Of a stretch of 64,000 bases of DNA, positions 29,241 through 41,374 are shown piece by piece; the first letter of the stretch is position 1; every line of letters starts with the position of its first letter. The stretch spans positions 1,612,001 to 1,676,000 of the forward strand of contig NC_041687.1 in assembly GCF_900005765.1 (NCBI RefSeq), read 5' to 3'. The notes under the pieces were generated by a model. It did not search any database and had not been told where the DNA came from. It saw nothing but the letters and a program-made list of their open reading frames with translations. The position numbers and the translations under genes were made by a program. The stretch is from Plasmodium relictum. Lineage: Eukaryota > Apicomplexa > Aconoidasida > Haemosporida > Plasmodiidae.

Positions 29241-30086
29241 CTACATGAGAATTAATATTGCATAAATACATATTTATTTAAAGAATTTTTAATGTGTTTG
29301 TTTTAAAATATAATTTTCTTAAAGAGAAAAATGGTGAAATTATTTTTCTATAGAAAATCATATATATTATATTAAAAAAATTTCAATTTAGCTTATAAAC
29401 ATATATAGTTCATTTATACAAATATATTTCTTTAGATAAAACAAAAATATGACTTTTAAATAGTAATTATTCTTTAATGATACTTTAAAAAAAAATACAA
29501 TGTGCTTACACACATGAATTATATATATACTATCTATTTAACTCTATATAAAATATAATAAGAAATTCATGTTATTATAGTAAATCAAAGATTTATTAAA
29601 AAATATATATAGAAAAAAAAAAAACTATGTATATAAATACACACCAACTTTGTAATTACACTACCAGTGATAATTTACAAAAAAAAATGGAAAAAAATAT
29701 CTTTCTATAATCTATAGGACTAGAACGAATAATAAAGAAAAATTTTATTTTTTATAGATGAAATAAAAAAAATAAAATTTTTAAAAATAAATAAAATGAA
29801 TACATTTTTAAGTATTTTGTTGTTTGTTTCAAGGAAATGTATATCTACATTATGTGTACATACATTTAGTAAAAAAAGAAAAAAAAAAAAAATGAAGTAT
29901 TTACTAAATAGTATTATTTATTTTTTTTTTTTAAATAAATTGATCAATTATATATAGTTTCTTTCAAAAAAGACATATGAAATATATATTCATATAATTT
30001 CATTTTGTAACACTAGCATTCTTAAATGATTTTTGCTCAAATATTTATATTTTTAAATAATTATATATTAATTTATTGTCTGTGGG

Positions 30087-30122
30087 GATCAAACATTTTC
30101 CTTTGATCTTTTTTTTTTTTTT
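30087..30122 (+). other. 7-bp hairpin followed by a 14-T run
   Basis: GATCAAA (30087-30093) and TTTGATC (30102-30108) are exact complements around an 8-nt loop, and 14 T follow directly. This is the shape of a small-RNA 3' end or RNA polymerase III stop. A loosely Sm-like AATTTATTG sits about 10 nt upstream of the stem. Candidate only. Confidence 0.35.
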
Positions 30123-30468
30123 AGCTAAAAACGTGGTATATAAATCTAATGATTTTACATTTTAAAATGTTTCAAAAATATCTATAAGTTACTTCAGTAA
30201 AAAAATACAATAAAAAATTTGAATATTAAATTAATTTCCATTAAAATCCATTTACATGACTTTGCAATTTTCAAATTTGTTAATATTTTCTATAATTTTC
30301 TAATATTTTCCATTTAAGAAGTGTGAAGTTTCTTAAACTATTATTCATTTTTTAAGTACAAAAATATATTTCCTGTATAGTTTTTTAATATAATTTTAGC
30401 ATTAATATAAAAAAATTAGAGCTTTTAACTTAAATGATATATTTTCAATATTAAGCTATTTATAAGAA

Positions 30469-30503
30469 TTTCAAGTTCAAAGAAGAATTTTTTGAACTTG
30501 AAA
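30469..30503. other. Perfect 13-bp inverted repeat with 9-nt loop
   Basis: TTTCAAGTTCAAA (30469-30481) pairs exactly with TTTGAACTTGAAA (30491-30503) across the loop GAAGAATTT. It lies about 455 bp before the YIPF6-like start codon. A perfect stem of mixed sequence is unlikely by chance in such A/T-rich DNA. It could be an RNA hairpin in a leader or a binding site for a dimeric factor. Confidence 0.6.
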
Positions 30504-30957
30504 AAAAGAGAATTTATTAATAGAACTATTTTTAATATATTAAGAGACTTTATAAAAATTATTTTTCAAAATGAGTATTTGATAAAAATTTTAATAAAGT
30601 AATATTTATAACTTTTTTTTTGTAAAATTAAATAAAATTTCATTTAAATGAATATTTTACTAGTTCTTTTCACCATTTTTTTTTTTTGAAAAATAAAAAA
30701 AAAATATTTTTTAATTATTTAAAATTATATTACTCCAAAAAAAAAAGAAAAATAAAATAAAATAAAATAATAATATCAAAAGAAAAAGGAAATTAAAATA
30801 TTAAAAGAGCTAATGGTTACAATAGAAATTAATTTACAAATATTATTGTATTTTCTACTTTTTACTTTTGAGTTTAAAATAAAAAAAAATTTTACTTGCC
30901 TCAAAAAACTAAATAATTGCTTATAAAATTATATTTAATATAGAGAAAACAAAGAAT

Positions 30958-32312
30958 ATGGCGATGAATGGTAAAGAAAAAAAGATTTTAAATAAATATT
31001 TCTTTTTTTTTTTTAAAGAATTTACATTTAATAAATAACAAAAATTTCCCTTAGCTGCACGTTTGGTTAATTATGAATTTACTATGGATGAACCAGTTAA
31101 AGATACCATGGCAAGAATATCATAAAAAAAAAAAAAATAAGATTGTCAAATTCACTTTTTGAATAGAGACAAACAAAAAAAAAAAAATTTTTAATTATTC
31201 TTGTTTTCAATTAGATAAAATAAATTCCTATTTACTATTATCTAACAATATTATATTATTCTATATTAAATAATGAATTTTATTATTTTATTTTATTTCA
31301 TATTATTATTTTTTTTATTTGAATTTTAACATAGATAAGAGATGCAAAAAATATATATAAAAAAATACTATATGTATGTTTTCATCAATACGATGATGAT
31401 AATACCATAAAAAATTGTAATGAAAAACAAGATAAATAAATAAAAGGAAATTATACAGTAGCTTTATTTTATATTATTTAATTCGTTTTATTTTTTTTTT
31501 AAGGGGATTTATGGGGATCTTTTATTGTTTACATATCATTATCAATGTAATTTATGAAAAAATAAATCTTTTTTTTGACAGTATATAAACTTTTTGTTTA
31601 AACTTTTTTAGAACAATATTTTTAGATGAAGAAGTCATAGATAAAAAAAACACGTTTGCCTATTTTTTCGTTTTTTTCATTATTGGGCACATATTAGTTT
31701 CTTTTAATCTGTCTTTATTGCATATTAATAGGTATGGAATATTACTCCCCCCCCCCTTATATTAACAAAAAAAAAAAAAAATATAAAATAAAAAAAATAT
31801 AATTTATAATTTATTAATAATATATTTCAATAAATTAAAAATAAAAGAAATGTTACGAATCAAATATATCGAAAAGAATTATTTTTTTCTGTATTTATAT
31901 TATAATATTATATTTCTTTTTTTTTTTTTTTTATAGACAATTTTTTCAGTCATTGTGTATTATAAGTTATTCGTTATTTCCATTCGTTTTTTCTTCTTTT
32001 GTAAATTTATTTATATCTTCTCCATCATTGCGTCTTTTATTTTCCTTATTTTCTGTCGTGTGGTCTTCTTACAGTAAATAAAAAAAAAAAAATCTTTAAC
32101 GCTAATATACATAAAATTTGTTATTAAATTTATAATTATTATAATATATATATAAATATAAGTTATAAATTACAAATATTTCTTTCTTTTTATTTATACA
32201 AGATTGTATTTTAATTTTAGCAAAATTTATAAAAAAGAACAGAATTCTCATTTCTTTCTTTCCAATTTGTTTGTTACATGCTTTTATAGCCACATTTTTA
32301 TTGATTAAATAG
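30958..32312 (+). CDS. YIPF6-like Golgi membrane protein, seven exons
   Basis: Exons: 30958-30970, 31055-31110, 31335-31416, 31504-31546, 31612-31731, 31937-32073 and 32221-32312, giving 543 nt and 180 aa in frame. Family hallmarks appear in order: DEPVKDTM then IRDAKNIYKKIL, the NWDLWG entry to the first helix (created across a splice junction), a second helix with VFFIIGHILVSFNLSLLHIN, the FFQSLCIISYSLFPFV motif, a helix LRLLFSLFSVVWSS, and the last helix LISFFPICLLHAFIATFLLI after KKNR. Five membrane spans fit the Yip1 superfamily, which acts in ER-Golgi vesicle transport with Rab GTPases. The length matches small YIPF6 proteins. The second intron appears to start with GC (GCAAGA at 31111) instead of GT. 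No single reading frame here exceeds about 50 codons, so the gene is easily missed. Confidence 0.88.
31747..31756 (+). repeat. C10 homopolymer in an intron
   Basis: Ten consecutive C in intron 5 of the YIPF6-like gene, surrounded by A/T-rich DNA. Long C/G runs are rare in such genomes; it may be an unstable tract or, less likely, an assembly artefact. Confidence 0.8.
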
Positions 32313-32884
32313 AAATAAAATACTTTTTTTCTTTTTTTTTTTTATTTGAAATAATTTCATTAAATACACAAATCATTTATTTTTTATTGTTAAATTTAAA
32401 AACTATACTTAAAAACACAAAAAAGAATAAAAATATTTTTAAGTTATTTAAAATACAAAAATCATATAGAAGTGAAAAATAGGAAATAGTAATAAAATCA
32501 CTGCGGTAAAGTTTAATAAACAAAAAAATTTTCTTAAAATCCTTTTCAATTTGTCTGTATTAAACCTTGAAAGTAAAATTTTTTTTTTATTTAATTTTAA
32601 ATACTAAAGAACATTACTTAAAACTCTTAAAATCATAAAAAATATTATATGAAGATGATCACAAGCTTAAATATATGTACAAGCATATATATATATTCAC
32701 GTGAAAAATATATTTCATTATCGCAGAAAAAAGACATAAAATAAAACAAATATAGATTATGCTTTTTCAAAATGCTTCTATTTCATGAAATATTTTAAAA
32801 AGTTTATAAAAATTTTTATTGAATTATTTATTTTTTTTTCTTTATAAAATATATTTTATAAAAAGAAAAAAAAAAGAAAAATTT
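32313..32884. other. Convergent 3' spacer
   Basis: About 570 bp between the 3' ends of the YIPF6-like (plus) and large Asn-rich (minus) genes. It is A/T-rich with T runs after the plus-strand stop. Only UTRs are expected; nothing else was seen. Confidence 0.55.
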
Positions 32885-35800
32885 CTAATAAAATAAAAAT
32901 CTATTCATAATTTCAAAATTAATATGACTATTCTTTATAGAATACAAAAATGATTTTATATGTTCATATTTGTCGTTGTCATTTTTAAATTCATAGGTAA
33001 ATTTAAATACTAAAAGCATTAATTTTATTAATTTCTTTTCAGCTCTTTGAACTTCAAAATCATTCATATTGTGTCCTTTTTTTAATAACCATACTGCTCT
33101 TGTATATAAATTACTATCTAAAAATAATATAATATTCTGTATATATTTATATTTTTCATTATTTAATAAATGCCAGTAAACGTTGAATATAGTTTCATGT
33201 TCCTAATAAGAAGAAAAAAAAAAAAATTATATAAAATATTTAAGTAAACTAATATTTCCATTAACAAAAAAAATAATTTGTAAGGTCATTATTCAATTTA
33301 AAATATATAAAAAAAAAAGTTACTTGTGCTGAATGTTTTGACAAGTAAGTTTGCTGTGGACATAAAGTTGATGTGAAATAATGATAATTATTCATAATAT
33401 TTTTATAGCAATTATAAATGGCATAAGGAATATTAAAAGTGTTATAAGCTTGGTTGAACTGCAAAAATTTAAAATTACACGTTAATTTAAATCTACATAA
33501 TGCGCTATTGCAACAAATATATGAGGGGCAAATAGTCCATCTATAAAAAAAAAAAAAATTTAGGTAAAAATTTCTATATTAATGTGTATATATATATGCA
33601 TATATTAATTTTCTATTTAAAATAACCTTTTGCTTCTATTACTAAATCCTACTGAAGAAATAGAATAATTCTTTTTATTATTTTTTAAATTCATGCAATT
33701 ATTATTTTGTTCTTTTCCAGTATCATGATTAAAAGAATTATATAATTGCTTTCCTTTTAGTACATTTAATAATAATTGAAAATTATAATAATTCTTAATA
33801 GGAAAATTGACAGGAATAATAGAATTTATACCTCTATTTTCATTGAGATTTACATGTTTTAATTCATATAATTCATTAACATTATGATTGTTCTTTTTAT
33901 TTTTATCGTTCAACATTAATTTGTTATTTGTGCATGTGCCTTGAGTATTGGAATTATCATCATTGATATGGCATATGTTATTTAATATATTTATATAATT
34001 GGAATTGTTATTTGCTAGATTGCATTTTAATGAATCTAAAGAAAAAATTGAGTTTAGATTTTTATTCTGAACATTCATATTATAATTATCATAATTAACT
34101 ATGTTTCCTTTAGAATTATTCATATATTTTATTTGATTTTCATAATTTACAAAATTTTTATTAAAGTCCATATTTGTATTTTTCTTCGAATCTATATTTA
34201 AAATATCACTATTAAGAACATATAGTTGTTTATAATTATTTATATAATCATCGCTAATATTACTTTTTGATATATTTACATTACTTTCTTTATTATTTTT
34301 AAGAACTATATTAGGTACAGGAGAGGCATAACAGTTATTTATAATGATAGCGTTTTTTTCACAATTAGAATTTATTTCATTGATATATGATTTATTAGAC
34401 TGCTTATCAAATTCTAGTTTCTTCTGATTTGCAAATATATTCATGTTATTATGTGGTACTTGTATGGGTATATTTAAATTAAAATTAGAATTATCTACTA
34501 TATTTTTATTATTTATTGAGTTATAGTAGTCATTTATTTTATTTAGTTGAAGTAGAAACATATAACTGTTAAAATTATAATTTTTTAAAAAATTAATATT
34601 ATTAGGATCAAAATCTACATGTTCCTTATTAGGAATATTTGTATTATTTCCCAATGTATTAATAAATGAATTATCAAGGACAAAATTTTTGTTAATATTA
34701 TCACTTATGTTGTTCATGTTATTATTTGTAAAATTTTTCAAATTTTCTGAACTGTTCATAATATTCACTTTATCCATATTTCCAAAAATGATATTCATAT
34801 TATCCGTTTTTGCGTCATTTATATTTTTTACTCCAAGAATTCTATTTAATTCATTTATGTTTTTAAAATTATTTACAGCACTTGTATTATTCTTATCATT
34901 ACAACTAATTAATTTATTTAGTGTATCTGTATCTTTAAAATCATTTAAACAATTTACATTATTTAAGTCATTCATATTTTTTAAATCATTTAAGCTATTT
35001 ATATTATTACTTAGTGAATTAAAGGTATTTTTACTATTAAATTGATAGCCTTTGCAATTTATGAGATTAGTTGAATTATTAAAGTTATCATTACTATTCT
35101 TCTGTTTATCTTTAAGATCAGCATTGAAAGATTCATAAAAATTATTATTCTGCTTATTTTTATTAAAATCCATTATTAATGAAGTATTATTTTTATAATT
35201 ATCAAAACTGATGTTATCATATAATCCATTTAAAATCATTTCACCTTTGACTATATCATTATTACTATTATTATTATCACAACACGTACTACTCGAATCA
35301 TTTTTCATATGATCAATATTGTTATTCATTTCATTTATATTTTCATAAGTAATTGTATCAACTTCCTCAGGATTCATATTTTTGTTCATATATAAATACG
35401 GATTTTTAAAACTAGAAGTATTATTTCCGGGGAGATTCTTCATTTTTTTTAAATTTAAATTGCTATCTTTATAAATATTTTCATCACTAGACATTTTTTC
35501 ATTATAATTAATAATATTCATAAATTTATAATTATCGTAAAATGAATTAGAATTATCTATTTTATTCATTAAATAATTTATGTTTTCTATGTTATATGGC
35601 GTATTTCCATCGCTTATATTTTTACATTTATCCATTGCATTCATTTGAGTTTCGTTAAAGCTATCACTTACGTTACTCTCATTAACTGGATTTAATTGGC
35701 TATCTGTACTATTAAATTTGCTTGAATATGCATTCTTCATATTATTTAAATTACAAAAATTATTGGTAACACTATGCTTTTCATTATTAGTGTTTTTCAT

Positions 35801-38800
35801 TTTTATTATGTCTATATTATTATGAGCATCTCCATTATTATAATTGTTATAGGTATTACAATTACTGATATTAACACTGTTAATATGATTATGATAATCA
35901 ATGTTATTTATTTTAAAATTGTTATTAAAACTATAAATTGCATTTCCATTAATGGTAGAATGATTCTGATTAATGTTTGTATTATAACTATTCTGGCAAA
36001 CATTATGAATATTTGTAACATCATCAGTGTTATTAACATTACTAATATTACTACTGTTATTAAATCTTAAAATTTCATTCAGACTATTAGTATTTAAATT
36101 ATTCATAATTTTTTTTCTACTTAAATTATTGAAATAATATTGTGATTGAGCTGATGTTAAATTACCTCCTTCATTGTTTTCCTCTTCTCTATTAAAAAAA
36201 CCTTCATTTGGATAATTATGATGAGAAGCATTATGCATATTATACATATTATTATTTGACTCCATGTTCTTTTTAAGAAAATTTTCATTTATTTTATTAA
36301 AATTATTATTTAAAAAGTTTTGTGAATCCATGTGATCTTTTTCATTTAAAGTAGCTATCGTTTTATTATTATCACAATAAATATCAGATGTCGGGAAATT
36401 TAATGATTTTGCAGATTGAAACATTATTCTATCTTTATTATCAAATAAGTTTTGGTAAAGATTACTATTATTTATATTTTCATATAATGAAGATGTATTA
36501 TTATTAACATATTTATTATTTTCATCATTTAAATTTTTTTCTTCTGAATATTTATTTGAAGAATTATAAAATGTAAAAGAATCTTTAGAATTATTTTTAA
36601 AATTTTTATTTACGTTATTAGTATATGTGTTATTTTCATCATTATAATTATCATTTTTAGAATAACTCTTTTTATAAAAAGTATCATGCATATTTTTTGA
36701 ATTATCACTATTTATGTTTGCTCTTTCTAATTTTGCATTACAGCTAAAATTGTCAATAAATTCTTGATTATAATTTTTACTTTCACTAATAATATAATTA
36801 TCTAAATCCTGTAATACTTTCATATCATAAACATTATATTTCATTTCTTTATTATAATTATTAGCTTTATTTTTATAATTATAATTTTCTATGTCTGTTA
36901 CTAATCCCAAGTCACTTATTTCAAAGTCTTCTTTTTTTTTTACATATACAGTATTTTTTGAAGAATTTTGTTCGTTTAGTTCCGAGAAGGATTTTGTTTC
37001 GGCATTATCATCTGTATAAAATTTGGAATATTCTAAGTTGTTTACTTCATCACTCATCATGTAATTATTAATATTAGTATCATCGTTATTTATATAACCA
37101 TTTCTACTATTTATATCTTCATTTATACTTACTTTTGAATCTCCAATATTATTTCTATTATTATTATTGTTAACGTTTTTTATCATCTCAATATTATTTT
37201 CTATAATATCAACATTATTATCGATATTTTTAAGAGACGTTTCATAATTAGATTTATTACTATATTTGCTAGGGCTATTCAAATTTGTTTTCATTTCAAT
37301 ATAATTATTATGATTATTCTTAAAGCATCCATTCTTTGTCATAATGTAGGATTTACTGTTTTGAACTACACTTTTATTAACATTTTTAATTTTATAATGA
37401 GATTCATTCTTATAGCTACCATTTTCTTCCTTCAAGCAACTTGTATCATTGATGTTATTGTCGACTTTATCATTTTCAATATTATTTGGTACAATATATT
37501 TATTATTATCTTCATTTCGAAATAATAATGATGATTCATTATTCATATGTATATTTTTAATATCATAATTATTACATAAAAATTGATCCACAATTTTACT
37601 ATTTTCATCCATTAAATTATTTTCTGAATCTATATAGTGATGAAGAGAATTTTTATTTTCTGATTGTATTTTTTTCAAAGAATTTTCTTCGTTATATAAA
37701 AATGTATCTTTTAATTGATGATAGGAAGTGTTTTTTTCAAAAGTATCTTGTATTATTTTTTTTCTTTTTTTTTCTAAATCATTTTCTACATAATTATAAT
37801 TACTAATTTGATTTCCTCCTTTCTTTCCACCCATATTTTTTGAAGTAGAATATATAATATTATTGTTATTTTTTATAATATATTTTTTTTTTTCATCTGA
37901 AAATTGCAATTCTTCACTTTGATTTTGTGTCTTAAATGAATTATTATCTAATTCACTCTTATCTTTATTCACGTTATTTCTATTTATATTATAAAAACTT
38001 GGATTTTCATTTTTAATAGCATTAATTAAATAATTATATTCTTTTATATTTTCATTATCTTCTATTATGCCTTGCGTTTTTTTCTGTTCATCATAATCTT
38101 CCCTTTCTTCTTTTACATTATTTTTTTTTTCTAAAATTTCTTTTTGTTTTTCTTCTCGTTCACTTAATGAATTTTTACTTAAATATTTCAAATTTAAATA
38201 GTTATTTATCATATCGTTGTTATCAAAGTTTGGAGCATTGCAACCATTTTCAATGATCTTAGAATAATTATTATATACATTTTGCATATTTGCTTTATTA
38301 TTTGAGATATCCACTTTACTTTTTGTCTGATACACATTGTTTATGTTTTTAGAATTTGTTGTTGATTCTTCTATTTCTTCTTTAATTTTTTTTAAATTGG
38401 AGAAATTGTTATTAATATGGTTACTATCATCGTAAAAACAATTAAATGAAAAATTAGGTTCTCTTATATTATCATTTTGCACATATATGCTATTTTTATA
38501 TACATTTTTTTTATTGTTTTGGGCATTTGCTAAAGGAATAACGTAACGATTTAACTGCTCTTCCTGTCTACTTTGAGAATTACTTTTATTCGTTGGAAAT
38601 ATGGGCTGATCTTTAAAATTATTTTCATTTAACTTATTGAAAATTTCATTTTGTAAGATATTATTACTATTATATTGCACATTTCGTATTTTGTTAATAT
38701 AACTTGATGTGTTTTTTCCACTAAACTCATTTTTATCATTATTTTTCATATTATAAATGTTATTGTTACTACAGCTATCTATATAAGTAGTAATGTTTGC

Positions 38801-41374
38801 ACTATTGGAATAATTATTATTAAATGCATTATCATTAGGGAAGTTATTTCTTATGTAATTTTTCATATAGTTATTTATCTTGTCATTATTATTAAAATAA
38901 ATATCATTGTTGTTAACATTGCCATTTATATAAACATTATTTTTTATATTAATTTTTTCATAATTATCCTCATTATCATTATTATTATTATCATCATTAT
39001 TATCATTTTCATCAAAACTATTTTGTGTATAATTTTTTTCATCTGCATTATTTTTTAAATAGTTAATATTTATGTTATAGTTTGTAAACATATTTTCATT
39101 ATTTATGTTCATATTAACGAAATCATTATTAATCTGATTTGGGGTGTTATAATTATTATTACTCATATTTTTTGGATTATTATTTGATGCATTCATGTTT
39201 GAATTAGTACTTATATTACTTGTATTATTTTGGTAATTGCTTAAATTAAAATTAGTATCATAGTTATTTATTCCGTTTGCTTGAAAATTTTGATTAATGC
39301 TATTCTCATTTTTAGTACTGCATTTATTATTATTTATATTATTTCCATTATTATTATTTGTGTAACTATTTTGTTCATTAATATCATTTTTTATTTCATT
39401 AATGTTACTTGAATAAAAATTATTGAAACCGTTTTGATTATTTATAGTATAATAATCATAATTACCATTTTGATATAGTTGCTCATCCTTTATTTGAATT
39501 GTTTTATTATTTACAAAATCATGGTTTGATTGATCATTTACATACATCATTTTTTTGTTAATTTCATTATAATTCTTTTTCTTGCTTTTATTTTGAGAAA
39601 TTTTTTTAGTTTTTTCATATTTTATATAAGATTTTTTTTTATCATTCATAACGTTTTGGTTATTTTCTAAAAATTTAGAATATTCTATTTCATCTGTAAT
39701 TTCTGTTTTATTTTCAAAGTTATTTTTATTTTTAATGTTTAGATTGAGATAATTTACATTATTTTCGTCAACTGAGTTTCTAAAAAAGTTATTTTCTCCA
39801 TTCATATAATATATAGAATTTTGAAAATTTTTTTCTGCTATATAATTATCTTTATGTTGTAAGTTTTCTATATTATTTAAATTATAACTATTGTTATCAT
39901 TATCTATCGGGTAAGCATTCGGTAATAATATAGTTTCATTAATTGGTATTCTTGAATTTTGAGGAAAATTTCCTTTACTTTTTTGTAAATTTTTTGATTC
40001 ACTAGTTTTATTCTCTTTAAATTGCTCACTTAGTTTAGTATTTATTAAGATATTATTTAATGGATGTGATTCATTAAATGAACTATTTTTGTTGTTTTCT
40101 GATGTCTCCATAAATTTAGCAGAGCTTAATTTATATTTTTCATTCTTATCATTTATTAATTCATTTTTCTTCAACGAGAGCATAGTACCTTTCTTACAAA
40201 GATCTGTTATATAAAAGCAATAGTCATCATGGTCATCAACAAAATCATTTATTTTTTTTCTATTAATTCTTTTACTAAATTTCTTGTAGGTTTCATTTTT
40301 TTTTTTTAAAGGAAAACTCATATCATATGATTCCTTTTCAATTTTTAAATCTTCATTTACCTTTTCTTTCTGTTTATCTTCACTACCCTCTATTAAACTA
40401 ATATTTTTTTTTACTTTCTTAAATTCCTTCATGATCAAATTCTTTTGTTTTTCATTATTTTTATGTATATCATCATCTTCATCTATTTCTTTATTGTCGT
40501 ACATTTCTTCTTCATCTTCGTATATTTCTTTTTTTATTTCCATCTTCTCTATAATTTCACTATTTTCTTCTTTTTTAACTATTTTTTCAATTTCATTGCA
40601 ATTTTCTTTTTTTTCATTGTCTTGTTCTTTGTTGCTCTTTATCCCTATGTTAGCATTCTCTATCTTGCTTAAATCACTTATTTTTTCTATTAAATTCTCA
40701 TTTTTATTAGTTGCATTGCTAATATTCATATTATCATATTCATTTTTAGTAAATGATTGATTTTCCTCGTTGCATTTATCTAACTCTAGTTTTACACTTT
40801 TTAAATAAGATTCATTGTTATTGATATTTTCTTGTACCTTAACTTTTTTATTTTTTTTTTTTAAATTATTATTTATTATTTCATTTTCATTAACTTTAAA
40901 TAATTCTTTATTTTCATTAGAAAAATTATTTGCCTCTTTAGTTGCTGGTTGAGCATCAAAACTGTTACTTTTGCTGTTTACGTTTTTATTTAAATGCTCT
41001 CGATTATTTTCATTATTTAATATATTCCTTTTACTTTTTTTGTGCTTTTCATTTTTTATTTTTTTAGTGTCAATTGTTTCTTCATTATTAGATTTTATTT
41101 TGTAATTTAAGAAAAATGTTCTAACTTTTTCATCAAAAGATTCCATGTCATCTATATCTGATTTATTCTCTTGGTTTTGTAAATTATTCTTTTCATCTTC
41201 ATATTTTTTTCTTATATTGTGAATTTTTGTTAGCACAATTAACCCAATATCATAGTGCTCGAAAATAAAATTTAAATCATTTTTTGGCATAAAATATGAA
41301 AAAAATGTAAAAAATATTTTTTTATTTTCACTTCTTAAAAACATTGGTACATGTCTTGGTTTTCCTTTTCTCAT
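32885..41374 (-). CDS. Giant Asn-rich protein with C-terminal Cys cluster and helical domain, three exons
   Basis: Exon 1 is 33627-41374 (ATG at 41372-41374), exon 2 is 33324-33540 and exon 3 is 32885-33202; all junctions are GT-AG and in frame, giving 2,760 aa. The N-terminal ~95 residues look folded (KGKPRHVPMFLR, then FFSYFMPKNDLNFIFEHYD and IGLIVLTKIHNIRKK). About 2,450 residues of Asn/Lys/Asp low complexity follow. The C-terminus is again ordered: a Cys cluster beginning RWTICPSYICC and NSALCRFKLTC (Cys 2587, 2592, 2593, 2598, 2604), a segment of aromatic residues, and a mostly helical last exon (EHETIFNVYWHLLNNEKYKY and a Lys/Leu-rich helix). The Cys spacing could bind zinc. Joining folded ends through a long disordered bridge suggests a scaffold or regulator, but no family was recognised. 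No AP2 DNA-binding domain was seen. Confidence 0.82.

Larger units (their letters stand above)
29106..30957. promoter_or_regulatory. Divergent promoter region with two strong hairpins
   Basis: The 1.85 kb lies between divergent start codons (29105 minus, 30958 plus) and should contain both promoters and leaders. A TA microsatellite spans about 29200-29236. Two inverted repeats (30087-30108 followed by a T run, and 30469-30503) stand out and are listed separately. No coding exon was found. Confidence 0.55.

Noticed and set aside
32885-41374. ApiAP2 transcription factor
   Set aside because: Large Asn-rich proteins with small folded parts often are ApiAP2 factors, but no AP2 signature (YRG/W-x-A-x-W pattern) was found in any of the three giant proteins.
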